A DNA stretch of 64,000 nucleotides from Calycina herbarum (lineage: Eukaryota > Ascomycota > Leotiomycetes > Helotiales > Pezizellaceae). The number at the start of each line of letters is the position of its first letter. The first letter of the stretch is position 1. Position numbers and translations under genes: made by a program. The notes below the pieces were generated by a model that did not search any database, was not told where the DNA came from, and was given only the letters and a program-made list of their open reading frames with translations. The DNA lies in NCBI GenBank assembly GCA_001414485.1, contig LLEY01000019.1, positions 372,001 through 436,000 of the forward strand, given 5' to 3'. This document shows, piece by piece, positions 44,970-56,815 of this stretch.

Positions 44970-45858
44970 GATTGCAGAGTAGTACAAAGTGAATGGATAG
45001 ACAAGAAACGGTCTTCAAAAGCAAGATGCGGGGAAAAGAAAGTCAAAAAAGAGTGCCAGACTTCAAGAATATATTCCTCCACCAGAGAAAAACAAAAGTG
45101 GAAAAACTATTGCTAATGACGGAAATCGTTACACTTTATGCCGAGTAAACACTGGTCACCCGTTCATCCCAAAAATCCATCATCAATCCACGAATGGAAA
45201 CGCTCCCAGGATACCAAGCACCCATACGAAACGGGTGAATAATAAAATAATCATCTGGGAAATACGAAAGGGGTGGAAAAGAGGGGACAACCAGCGGCTG
45301 ATTTGTATGTGGGGAACTTATAACCTCGGATATTCTTGCGGTATTATTGGCGGGATTCCGAAATTGAGCCTTTGGGTTTCTAAACGTTCTGGACTAGTTC
45401 CGGGAATACATGTACATATTCCGTGTGACATGGTAAAAATTCCATCTGCCGGGATCTTGAATTCGTGGAGTGCAGGTGAGTGCAGGTGAGTGCATGTGAG
45501 TGCAGGTGATAGAGAAGAGGCAATCGGGGCTAGCGGGGGGATCGGGGATCATCGTAAAGAGGGAAGGTCCCAAGATCTGTTTTGGAGATCAATTTAAATA
45601 ATTTCCATGAAACGAAATTCGGGACCTGGGGATGCCCATGTGTTTGAGAACCTTCTTGAGTTCCAATTTAATTGGTGCGGGTACCCGATAAAAGTCTGGA
45701 ACCGGCTACGGATCGGAATCGGAAGTGGAGTGCAAACGGCATTTGAGATAATTGACTTGAATCTGGGCTCTAACACTTCCTCGAAAATAAATGCTGTTCT
45801 TTCAGCTCCAGGTCGTCAACCAAAAACTGCAGCACTAAGTACTCTACATTTTAAACCA
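44970..45858. other. Acetylesterase promoter region with a short tandem repeat
   Basis: About 0.9 kb between two minus-strand genes, with a 10-bp microsatellite at 45471-45510. No gene supported. Confidence 0.45.
45471..45510. repeat. 10-bp tandem repeat, four units
   Basis: The unit TGCAGGTGAG is repeated four times; unit 3 has one change (TGCATGTGAG) and unit 4 ends in T. Confidence 0.85.
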
Positions 45859-47430
45859 TCAGTCCGAGCTAAAAGAGGAGGTAAAAAAGAATACATACCT
45901 TCTCAACCCCTCCCAAAGCTTTCCCTCCTCCAGCGAAAATATAACCCGAAACCACCCAGCTTTCTCTTCATGATACGAAGCACCCATTGACATCACAACA
46001 CCTACCTCATTAATTCTCTTCGACAGCTTACTTTCAGCTTCCCAAGAATCGAGATGGGGTTCAAGATAGGGAGATAAATCAATCCAGAGGAATAATCCTG
46101 CATTACTGAGCGAGGAGGATGAATTAGTAAGTCCTTGCATGCAAACTTGAAAAGAGGGAGGCGACATACCCTCCCCGGTAATAATTAATTTTCGCATCAT
46201 CAAGAATTCTTGTTGCTATGCTATAATTCTCTCCCAGGCGCCGTTGACTTTCTTTCAAAAAGCTCTTCACGAATTCTCGGTCCTCTAGGATATGGGTAGC
46301 GATTGCGCATGAGATTTCTGACGGCCAGGAGAAACGACTATCGCCCCGCGTAAGTGTCTCCTCAAGACTCGAGACAAAGGAGATGAGGAAGCGAGTATAG
46401 ACTCACCACAAAGCTCGAGTAGCATTCGAGAAACTCTCATTATATTGAGTAACAAGACATCCAAGTCTCAACCCAGCAGCAGCAAAATCCTACATTCCAC
46501 TTCAATCAGCAAACACACATCCAAGCCCACCCATCAATCCAATCAGATTATTATAACACAAACCTTCGACATCCCATACAAAACATGAATCCTCCCCGGA
46601 TCAATCAACCCCCTACTCTCCACAGCCAACACAGAAGTAAATCCCGTCGGTTGGACATCACCCGGAATTTCAAAAACAGAAAGAGCATATATCTCATCAC
46701 TAATAAGATGGATGTCGTATTTCTGACAAAATACAAATAGAGCTTTGAGAGTCTCAATTGGGTAACAGCGTCCAAGTGGATTATGGGGGTTACAAATTAT
46801 GAGGGCTTTGATTTTGGTTCCTTCTTTGTCGGCTTTAAGTGGGGCTTCTTCGTATTTTTCGATGGCTCGGGGGGAGAACTGGTCTATGTCACGGAATGGT
46901 GTGTGGATGAGTTTGCATCTGATGGATATTAGTTTGGGACAGGTTGGGGCGAGAGGGGTGATACGTACCCAGTTCCCATGGTCATATCATGATTGAAAGC
47001 CCCGTAACATGGCATCCCGAGTAACATCGCTTCTCCATCCTCGACTAAATTCAAAGCACAGAAATGGTTTAAAGCTGTGACACCCGCGGCGAATGTAATA
47101 TGATCAGCTGTAATTTTGGTGATGGGATGAAAATATTCATTCAAATGAGTAGCCATCGCGAGACGTAATCGATTCGTGCCGATTGGTCCATTTCCATAGG
47201 TGAGAATTTGAGTACCGAGGGGGATATCTTGTTTTCTTATGTACTCCAAAAGTGTTTCGTGCATAAGGAACTACTCAATATCAGCTTTTTATAATTATCC
47301 TAGAACGAAGAAAACAAGAAATTCTAACATTCTCAGCATTCCCGAAACTAATCACCCCTTCAGCGGTGTTCTTCTCATGGAAACCCACAACTGGGGAGGT
47401 GGAATTCTGATAACCTCTTTTGGAAAGCAT
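45859..47430 (-). CDS. PLP-dependent aminotransferase, ACC synthase-like
   Basis: Six exons: 47430-47329, 47270-46969, 46918-46564, 46489-46407, 46337-46170 and 46105-45859, 418 residues. Fold-type I aminotransferase features include YGNGPIGTNRLRLAMATHL, AAGVTALNHFC (cofactor-phosphate region), ICNPHNPLGRCY (the NPxNPxG motif), ISDEIYALSVF (Asp/Tyr contacts with PLP) and LYGMSKDF, with the Schiff-base Lys at about 253. SKD and NPHNPLG favour the 1-aminocyclopropane-1-carboxylate synthase-like branch common in fungi, many of which are ordinary aminotransferases rather than ethylene-pathway enzymes. It is cytosolic. The end is slightly uncertain: a 30-nt sequence before the stop could be read or skipped with the same final residues. 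Confidence 0.85.
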
Positions 47431-47897
47431 TTCTAGTTCAGCACGAAAGCAAAATAATAAAAATTTGAAAGGGGATCTTGGAAGAAAGGAATTGAAGAAC
47501 TGGTTTTGGGGTTCTCATGGTGATGTAATGGAAAAATGCTGCTCGCCGAGCCTAAAAGGGAAAAGTACGTGAAAGACGACCTTTGGGATTTCCATAGATG
47601 TGATGGAATGGTGGGGGGTACGGAATTGTTATCGCCCGCCGAAGCTACGAAACTCGTTCGCTGGAATGTTCCTGGGTCTTAAAAGACAAAAGTTGAGTAT
47701 GGAAAAATAGGACTTTGAGCACGTGATATTAATGATTCAACAGGAATTGACGAAAAGGTCAGAGATAAACAAGTGGAGTGAACAGGGTAAACATATCTTG
47801 TATATATCAGCTAAATAAGAGTGGTCAAAGATTGTTCCATGGTAAAAAGATCCTCCTGCGTAAAACAATACCAGGAAGACTGAAATCAAAATAGGAC
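47431..47897. other. Aminotransferase promoter region
   Basis: About 470 bp. No gene; it holds the upstream region of the aminotransferase and the 3' flank of the DUF3176 locus. Confidence 0.4.
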
Positions 47898-49574
47898 TCA
47901 AATGGCACTCCGCCTCGGCTCCATTGGGTCATAGCCAATTCCAACCTGTCTCACTCCAAGAACAGCTGTAGTCCCCCCATCACTACTAACTCCATGAATC
48001 TCACCATATTTCACATTCCGAGCCCCAATATATTGAACCAATTCATCAGGACTACTGGCGGGTTCCATTACCTGTGCACCCAATGCCTTGCCCGTTTCCA
48101 ATGGGCTAAGTGAGACTTCACGACCAAGTTCCCACCAACCACATAGAGTAGACGAGGCAGCTAGTATTGCGAAGAAAACGAGTGCGGTCGACGTGGAAAG
48201 ATAGGAGTAAACTGATTCATAAACGAGAGTTTCCTGGGTATGAAGAACCGGGAAAGAGCGGCGACTAACGTCGCCCGAAGAGTAATAAGCACCACGGAAA
48301 AGAACATGACTGAAAGCCCTGATGACGTCCCCAGTTGGATCTGTGAACTGTTGGAAACATGACCGCGTATTGTTGTAATATGCCGTGTTAGAGTACTGTG
48401 CGGCAGAGATGCCCTAGAATTCGGTAGTATAGTTCCCTGTTGTCTCGTTGATTCGTATCGATGCATTCCCTTGGAAATATGTTTGTCCAAACGAGTAAAG
48501 TGCACCTAATGGTCCCATCGGATCACCTGGTTTTGCGGCTGATGTGTCTCCTGAATAAACAACAGGGTCTGAGAGAGCATGTGGTAATTCGTCGCTGAAG
48601 GATATGTTCTCTTGTTGCACCACAAGTGGGAAGTTGACGGTCCCAACGTGCATCTTGTAAATGTTGGTGACAAAAATCCCCATGCATGAATCGTTGACTT
48701 CCGTCAAACCCTTGATGGCCATTTCCAACGTAGGAAGCCCTTTCTCGTTTTCGTAACGGGTAAAGTTGATCGAGAAGATATACGAGTGGTTCCTGGCAGC
48801 ATCAAGGATATCCATCGGTTCCCTTGTCTGAGAATATCCATCTTTCTCGACTATGATGCCGGTTGCATCAACGGAGCCAGTGCAAGTCCCATTACAAACA
48901 TAACCCATCTCGTGCCAGGTAGCTATGTTGTCGCGGCGATACCAATCCTGCATCGCTGCCAGCATTGTCGGATTGATGCCAGGTTCTCCGTTATCAGCAA
49001 TTGTTCCGCCGGCGTCAATGGGAAAATCTTTTGCCATGTTAATGAAGAGTGTGGAATTTGAGGTTCGAGTGGTCGCTCTCGTATGCGAAGCCCGTTGAAG
49101 AAGAGGGCTGTAGGCGATGCTGGTGATAGCGATCAACACTGCCGCGACAGCGATTTTGTTCATATTTCTTCCAGCAAAGAGAGCCGGAAGGATACCGCCG
49201 CCTCCGCCATAGTTCCAGATACAGTGGAGGTTTGCGAGAGATGTTCCTTGAGGGGCTATTACTGCCCGCCACCAAGTTATCGTGACTCCATAACGAAGAG
49301 CAATCAAGAGTAAAGCGGAAGCGACAGCAGAGAGGAAGGCCAAGATGACCGAAGGTTGAAACCTCCATTTTGCGACTGCATTGTCAGAAATTGTTATTAT
49401 AATGGCCGAAGCAGCGGCGCATAGAAATGCCAGAAGGAGGGAGGCAATGGCGATCCATGGTGCCTGTCGAAAAAAAGTAGGTTTCCAATGATAATGCGGC
49501 GGAGGAGTGGCTTGATGCACAGGGACAGGTTGATATGGCTGGCTGCCAACTGTATAAGATGCTTTTTCGTTCAT
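47898..49574 (-). pseudogene. DUF3176 membrane protein interrupted by one in-frame TAG
   Basis: One frame runs from MNEKASYTVG at 49574 to the stop at 47898, 558 codons, broken only by a TAG at 48416-48414 (codon 387). Before it: two N-terminal membrane helices (PWIAIASLLLAFLCAAASAI, PSVILAFLSAVASALLLIAL) and the DUF3176 blocks WRAVIAPQGTSLANLH and GILPALFAGRNMNKIAVAA. An extracellular region with several N-glycosylation sequons follows. After the stop the same frame continues sensibly (GISAAQYSNTAYYNNTRSC, a membrane helix TALVFFAILAASSTLCGWW, and a cytosolic tail). No GT-AG intron removes the stop without deleting sequon-rich coding sequence. It may be a nonsense mutation, a sequencing error or a readthrough site. 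The family's function is unknown. Confidence 0.75.
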
Positions 49575-50819
49575 GATTCACTAGTTCTCGACAGAAGGAA
49601 GCTTTTGGCTTTGGAATTTAGCAGAGATTCGGATGGCTCATATATGGAATGGAGCCTTTCGCTCCCCTGCCGTCCCAATAATCTTTTTGCAACCTCGAAG
49701 CTCCCTCCAGGCTCCGGATACAACTACATGAGCATTGACGACGCAAACAACACGCATCAAACCTATGGCCAACAAGGTCCACGTACCTCTAGAGCCTCTT
49801 TTGCTGCATATGTGCACCTATAATGGAAAACTAGCGTGACATTGTAGTGGTTCAGCTCTCAGCCCCTTGGTGATAATCAACCAACAAAATCGCTTGCAAC
49901 AACCCTATTGACATCTTGTGGACGGAACTTATCAAAAGCTTTGAAACAAAACCAATCAAAGTTAGCCATGACTGAGTAACGAGTCTGCTTTGAGGCTCAA
50001 GCAAAGACATATCGATGCCCGCCATACATGCTCATAGTTCAAAGTGGTATGGCTCAACTTGACAAAACCAACAGGATTCTAAGGTTGTTCGCGACTTGAA
50101 CACACCACTAGGCCAGAATATGAGCTGGACGGAATTAAATGCTTGACAAACAAAGATTCTCCCTCGTTCTTCAAATTCAGAGAGTTTGAAAGATGTTGGG
50201 TCGAGTTTCTGGGGAGATAAGGCCGGCACTAAACCAAATAAAGTAGGTGTGGCGTGGAGTGGCGGAATGCTTGTCACGTGCCGGGTGCTTTGCTTCACCT
50301 ACCTGGTGTACCTGGTGTACCTGGTGCAACCAACGCAACACACACCACCTCAACAACCATCATGATACAACAGAAGAACATACAATGGTATCACAACATC
50401 CTAGGCAGAACAATGTCAGAACAGAGGGTACATATTCTTATCCCAGGACGATTAGAGGAGACCATCCCGGACCGTTGAGGGATTCCATATCTTTTCTCCT
50501 CCTTCTGACAACACCTCTGGATTTGTTATAACTGACAAGAGCACATTTCCGATCACCAACTCTCTCTTAAGGCCAAAACTTTCTGTTGTAATACTTAGGT
50601 ACCAATATCCATACCTATGGGAGGTCCAAGATGTCGGGTGTGTTTACTAGTACGTGGTCATTATACCGTTCGCTCTTTCCTTCTACCTATCATGCCCAAC
50701 CAACTGACCTTCCGGATTTCTCTTCTCAAGATCTCCCTTCTGGCTGAAATCCCTTCGAGTACGGTTAACCCTCCACTTCTTTTTTTCTTTTTTGGGACTT
50801 GAATTACTATCTCATCAAT
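49575..50819. other. Intergenic spacer between divergent genes
   Basis: About 1.2 kb with both promoters. A 9-bp repeat (TACCTGGTG, three units) lies near 50300-50326. No supported gene. Confidence 0.45.
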
Positions 50820-53373
50820 ATGGATACTGACATTGTTTCCCCTACTGACTCGAACCAGGGACGATACGGGAAATGCATGGCATTACTGGCAGGTGGAAAG
50901 AGGATTCAGGACAACGATCTCGCGTCACTAGGTCAATTCCCGTCCTACTGGAGACCCCCACAGGTTCTTGTTTCTGAATTCATGGCAAAGTATAAAACCT
51001 GGTGGATGATGATCTCGCAGCAAAAACCACACCCAACCACTTTTTCTTTTTCTGTGCCGCCGTACTATCCTTCCACTGCAAGAATCCAAGACTTGAAGCC
51101 TTCGTATCTTGGAGATTTGAGGAACGGGGTTCCACATCGTGGTAGTTATCTTATTATCAGAGCACTGACACAACCTGTGGTGGTGTCAGCTAATGTAGCA
51201 CTTGTCGTCGAGGATGAGAAGGGATTCGCGCTCACACTCCAGCTATTTCAACAGCCTTGTGAAACTATCATCTCCGGAACCGATGTATTCCTTATCAAGG
51301 AACCCCTTCTCAAAATTATCCATCCAGGACTGCAAATCCTCTGTATCGACCACGTGAGCGATATCGTTCCTCTCGGCTTGACTCACAATCTCATCCCAAA
51401 GATGTGGTATCCTGCCGTATCGCCGCTTCTCTATAAGCAAGCAGGGGATGTCGCAATGAAAAGGCAACACTATTGGAGTGCTATACAAAGGTGACTCGTC
51501 CATCACCTAGCCATGTCTTAAGTCATGCTAATTTTTACTTCTAGCTACACATCTGCTCTTGGTCTGCTCGAAGTACAACCTGACCCAAGCCAAAAGATAC
51601 CTATTCTTCTCAGCCGTTCCCAGGCGTACCTTATGTGTCGAAGCTATGAGGCTGCTTTGGCTGATTGTGAAGATGAGGCTTTGAACTTTTCAAGTACAGC
51701 ACTTTACCGTGCTAGCCAAGCTTCATATTCACTACAGAGGTTTTTCAACAGCTACTTTTTCGCACATTTGTTGTGTTCAAAGTATCCGGACAATCTTCAT
51801 AGTTGGTGGAAACAGGTTGTCAAAGACAGACTGTTGGAAGAGAGTCACGGCAGCTACGATTTCGAGCACATGTACGGGAGATCAAAAACTCGGACTTCTT
51901 TGAATTATGCGACATTCAGTTCACCGGTCACCATAAAGTCCTCGCCAGGTCGAGGGGAGGGTCTATTCACAACAATTGATGTACAAGCAGGGCAACTACT
52001 TCTCTGTGAGAAAGCGTTTTCTTTTTGCCCTGTCAATACAACGCATGAGAGAATCGCGAATCACTTCCAAGTCGATCTTCTTATCAATCTCTCAACTGAT
52101 CGAATGACTTTCGGCACGCAAACAAACCTTGTCGCTAACATTTTATCAAAGCTTTCGGGGAACCCCTCGCTCATTCCAAAATTTACAGAGTTGGATTGTG
52201 GAAATTATAACCCGGTGGGCATCACGGAAGTTGATGGAAAACCTGTCATCGACACGTACGTATTGTATTGGCTTTCCAACTAACACGAACTATCAATAAT
52301 ATTGTTTCTTTAGATTCCTTGTTGAGCGTATTGTCTCTTTGAACTGCTTTGGTTGCCCTCCCAATTCCGAGGAGAATTTATTTCCGACCACCAAAAACTC
52401 GAGACAGCAGGTTCACCGTTCAACCGGTCTTTGGCTTCTGGGCTCGAAAATCAACCACTCGTGCGATAGTAATGTGTACCGGTCCTTCATCGGCGACTTC
52501 CTGATTGTCCGAGCTCAGCGTGATATTACCGCCGATACGGAATTGACTTTCTGGTACAAGGAGCCAAATGGCGATGCCATTTACATGAAGAAGTCTCTTG
52601 AACATTGGGGATTCGAATGCGACTGCGTAATATGTACGGAATATAATGAAACACCACCCCCAGTCCACGAGCATCGAGGAGTTTTGCTGGAACTTTTGCG
52701 GCTGAAAACAAATACCCTAGAAGATACCAGAGCATTGTTGGAATTAATGGATCTCACGTATCCCAAACCAAGCAGCGAAGTCCCAAGACTACTATTAGCA
52801 CGACACTACCCCTCAATCGGTCGGTTGTACTGGTATCATTCAAAAGATCATTGCGTAGAAATGGCACTGAGAGCTCTGGAGTCTACCGGGTATGTGATCA
52901 AGGATGGACGATCGCCCATGATACCTGGAAGCATCTTTGAAGTTGAAAGATGGGGGGTGATGTCTGAATATGCCTTGCAAGCTTGGATTCTGCTTTGTGA
53001 AGCTTATTGTATGAGGGCCTTACCTGCGTTTTTTAAACGTGCTGTGGCTTGCTTGAAAGTGGCATATACGATTGCTGTAGGGGAGGATGTTACATTTCGA
53101 GAAGCATACTTGAGAGGCTTTGACAAAAATTGTGGTGTTCGTGGAATAGACGAGTGGATCGATGCGCTGGAACTCTCCGAGAGTGACGATGAATCTGGCG
53201 AGGAAACCAGTGGTGATGAATCTGAGGAGGGATGCAGTTGTGAGGATTGCAAGGAGGAAACCAGTGGTGATGAATCCGAGGAGGGATGCAGTTGTGAGGA
53301 TTGCAGGGAGGAAGCCAGTGGTGATGAATCTGAGGAGGGATGCAGTTGTGAGGATTGCAGGGAGGAAAAGTGA
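50820..53373 (+). CDS. SET-domain protein (SMYD-like) with TPR-like region and Cys-rich repeats
   Basis: Three exons, 50820-51490, 51545-52255 and 52314-53373, 813 residues. Residues about 205-300 look like TPR helices (AGDVAMKRQHYWSAIQ, RSQAYLMCRSYEAALADCED). The SET domain spans about 345-545: SPGRGEGLFTT, the core GSKINHSCDSNVYRS, and the tyrosine segment ELTFWYKEP. A post-SET-like CDCVIC (about 563) follows. Methylation of a protein lysine using SAM is expected; the MYND finger of true SMYD enzymes is absent. The C-terminus (53203-53364) has three 54-bp tandem repeats giving EETSGDESEEGCSCEDCK units, acidic with paired cysteines. Nuclear or cytosolic. Confidence 0.87.
53203..53364 (+). 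repeat. In-frame 54-bp tandem repeat, three units
   Basis: Three nearly identical 54-bp units in the SET gene encode an 18-residue acidic, four-cysteine repeat (core CSCEDC). Differences are single bases (AAG/AGG, ACC/GCC, TCT/TCC). Confidence 0.9.
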
Positions 53374-54243
53374 TGATGATGATGTAGAGTTTAGTAGCTT
53401 TGATGGGGATTCGTAAGACGCGGAACTCTGGAGCATTTCGGACGATGAAGCAGAGTCGTTGAGCTTCCAAACAAATCGCTTAATTGCCTTCTTTCTAGCT
53501 GCAGAGTATTCTAATCTGATGGTAGGCAATAAAAGGAGTAAGGTTAATAATATCTGCCTATCAATGTCCCGCTGTTCCAACTTTCTTGGGTAATTCAATG
53601 GATTAACTCAAAGAAGTGGAACAATTTCAAGCTTTAAGTTACATCTTTTGAAGCAACGATACCAATTGTCCCGGATTATATAGGTTATTTTGATTGCTTT
53701 GTTGTGTTGGGCAAGAGGAGGTATTTACTCCTGCTTTTATTATCTATCGGGAGGCATTGTATTTCCAAGGTTCTTTCTCTCCCCCAACCCCATCCCTCAA
53801 TTCTCCCGATTCACTTGCAAATTTAGATTTAATTGGGAAGCAGCGGCGTTTTTTCTCAATGACGGACCGAAAGGCTTGAATTGCTTCATTCTGTTTCCCC
53901 TTCGAGCTTTATGGTGTCGCTGAATAACACCCAAACACCAACCCGCTTTTGCAACATTCTATAACATATCTTGGATATTGCACAACATCTTCCACCCATG
54001 GCACGAGATCTAGACATCGAGTCAACCAATCAAGGGTCCTGAATTTGTTCATGAGCATCCACAACCCGTTGGGGTTCCCGATGACCCCGCCCCGCGATAT
54101 GCAGCTATTGCATCATCGCCAGGATCCAATGGCAATTATTACAACGCTTCGTATTACACATTGAATTCGTTTCTTCGCGCGGAGATTCAGAAACAATTCT
54201 AACGCTCTTTTTCTTTTTTCCAATATTACACATTTGAGATATC
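53374..54243. other. Intergenic spacer
   Basis: About 870 bp; terminator of the SET gene and promoter of the dioxygenase. The reverse strand of the SET repeats yields long ORFs that are not genes. Confidence 0.45.
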
Positions 54244-55741
54244 ATGGCGGTTGGAAAACCTGATATCAGTTATGCTCCGGATTTGGAGAAGTACCAGGCG
54301 AGAACGAAACGGAGGTTGGAGAGTGAGAAGCTGGATTTAGTTACACTTCCTGAGGGATTTCCTAGGAAGTTGGAGTCGAGTTTTGTTTGGGAGGGAAAAG
54401 GGTTGGAGGAGAGTTATCAGTGGGTTTATGAGTTGAGTGAGGAGCAGGTTGAGGAGATTGAGAAGGCTTTGGTACATTTTAAATGTAAGTTGATGTCTCC
54501 CAGAGTTTATATAGAGTACTGCAGCTTTTGATGTTGGAAATGGATGATTGCTGATTATTTCATGCAGCTTTGAACCTACCTTTAGGATTCATAACCCAAG
54601 AAACCTTCCCCCTCCCAAACCTCCACCCCATCCTCCGAGAATTCTCAACAGAACTCCATTCCGGCCACGGCTTCAAAGTCCTCCGCGGTCTCCCAGTAAT
54701 CCAACATACCCGCGAAGAAAATATAACCATCTACGCCGGAATATCCTCCCATATCGCACCCCAACGAGGACGTCAAGACACGAAATTCGAGGGGAAACCT
54801 GCGGATGTGGTGTTGAATCATATCAAAGACTTAACTGCGACGGTGGATAAGGCTCTTATTGGAGCACCGGCTTATACAGCCGATAAACAGGTTTTCCATA
54901 CGGATGCGGGAGATATCGTGTCTTTGTTTGCGCTGAGTAGTGCGGCGGAGGGAGGACAGAGTAAATTGGCTAGTACTTGGAGAGTGTATAATCATTTGGC
55001 GGAGGAGAGACCGGATTTGATTAGGACGCTTGCGGACACTTGGGTTGCTGATAAGTAAGTGACTACCCATCTGCTGTGAAGTTCGTGGAGGTGCTAATGT
55101 CGATTTCTAGCTTCGAAACCAAGGACAAACCATTCATTTTGAAGCCTCTTTTATTTTATCAGCCAGCTACGAATGATACACCTGAACGAGTCCTTTTACA
55201 ATATGCTCGTCGCATTTTCACTGGTTACCAAGGACTTCCACGATCTCCAAAAATACCTCCTATCACTGAAGCACAGGCAGAGGCTTTAGATGCATTACGT
55301 GAGTTACTTCCTTATCCCGTATCTTCATAGATCGATTTTTTTTGACTCTCTCAACAGATTTCCTAGGAGAAAAATACCACATCGGTCTAGACGTCCAGCA
55401 AGGAGATGTCCAATACGTAAACAATTTAGCTGTTTTCCATGCTCGTGATGGATTTAAAGATACGCCTGAGCAGCAGTAAGTCACCTCTCCCTCCTCCCCA
55501 CAATTAAATTCACGACTCCATTTGTTTCTGAAGGTGGATTTTGAGTTAATGTAACTGACCGGGTAGACGACATTTAATCCGATTGTGGCTTCGAGACCCG
55601 GAAAACGCGTGGCCTACCCCAGATGCTTTAAAGGAACGATGGAGTCAACTTTATGAGGGTGTTACGGCTGAGAACCAGGTTTTCCCACTTGAACCGAGGA
55701 TTAGGAGTTCGAGTCAAGGAACGAAGACGGATGCGAAGTGA
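54244..55741 (+). CDS. Fe(II)/2-oxoglutarate-dependent dioxygenase, TfdA/TauD family
   Basis: Five exons, 54244-54484, 54568-55054, 55111-55298, 55358-55475 and 55567-55741, 402 residues. The iron-binding triad is visible: His191 and Asp193 in VFHTDAGD and the distal His333 in AVFHARDGF, with a likely 2-oxoglutarate-binding Arg in HLIRLWLRDPEN downstream. The N-terminal region (PDLEKYQARTKRRL, FVWEGKGLEES) matches fungal TfdA-family proteins. Substrates in this family include taurine, alkyl sulfates and other small acids; none can be assigned. No targeting signal. All four introns are short, and phases agree. Confidence 0.88.
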
Positions 55742-56815
55742 GCTGTATCATGTTGCATGATATTATCATCGACTCCTGGTGCAAAAGGGCGGTTCGTCTG
55801 AACCTCGAGCTTGGGTAAGTCTATGGTTAAATTCAAGTATCGCTTTTCAGTATCATTCGATGCCTCTGCTTATATATAAACATTCATCTGACGATCTTTT
55901 GGAGTTTTTATGTGTGCCCTATTGCCAAGTCGGAGATTTACGTCAACTGTGTAGTTCCTACGTCTCGACAACTCAGTTCACAGCAAGACTGGAAGCAAGT
56001 GGCAAGTCACGAGTATTTCCTCCGCGGATTTTCAGCTACATGCATTTGCATGGATTTGAAATTTTCCCGAACTATTGTATGATTTCATAGGGCCGAGAAT
56101 CGTTGCATTGGCCGGCAATCGGTGGCAAGAGTGGTTGCTCAAACTGTTTCCCAACCCCAACCTCACCCCTACACAGACAACAATAAACCATCCCCGCCAT
56201 GCCACGCCTGTATACCCGCAAATATCACCAGTGGGGCCTATATATGTGCATCCCCTCAATCAATCGTACAATATTACCATCGGACCATATCCCAAGAAGC
56301 CCCAAGAACCACCCTCAACCAATAACATCCCCAATCACTAACTGCACACCTGGGTTCAAAAGTTCGGGGACTTTGGCAAAAATGATGCAATATAGGATAG
56401 CAATGTTACACTGCATAATCTCTTCTTAATACTTACATGGGAGGACAGACGGATTTGGAAGTTGACAAGTATCTTGGTAGCGCCCAGTCGAGTGGGGTTT
56501 ATCTCGGTGATGGTGCAATCGGATACAACAATTAAAAATGGGATGATCCTCGCTCGCTTATTTTGCCCCCCTCCCTCGTTGTCTTCCCCTGTTATTGTTT
56601 GGATGTGTGCATGTACTCTCCCCCCTAATTGTCTGTAGACCGCACAGACATTTCACAGCAAAACTACCCTTGCATCTGACATTCAATACCAGGGGGGGGG
56701 GAGAGTAGTCTTTTTACTTAAGATTGTCGATCTCCCTTGGTCTTTGATTGAGGATACTGCTTTCTCGACAGTTTCTCTTTTTGGGAGATTGCGATTTTGA
56801 TTTTGGTATTGAAAG
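55742..56815. other. Intergenic spacer
   Basis: About 1.07 kb with no supported gene. A G run (56692-56701) lies near the permease start; the rest is CA/CT-rich. Confidence 0.45.

Noticed and set aside
53020..53598. Long minus-strand ORFs with repeated ILTTASLL and NPHNCIPP units
   Set aside because: They are antisense readings of the 54-bp repeats that end the SET gene.
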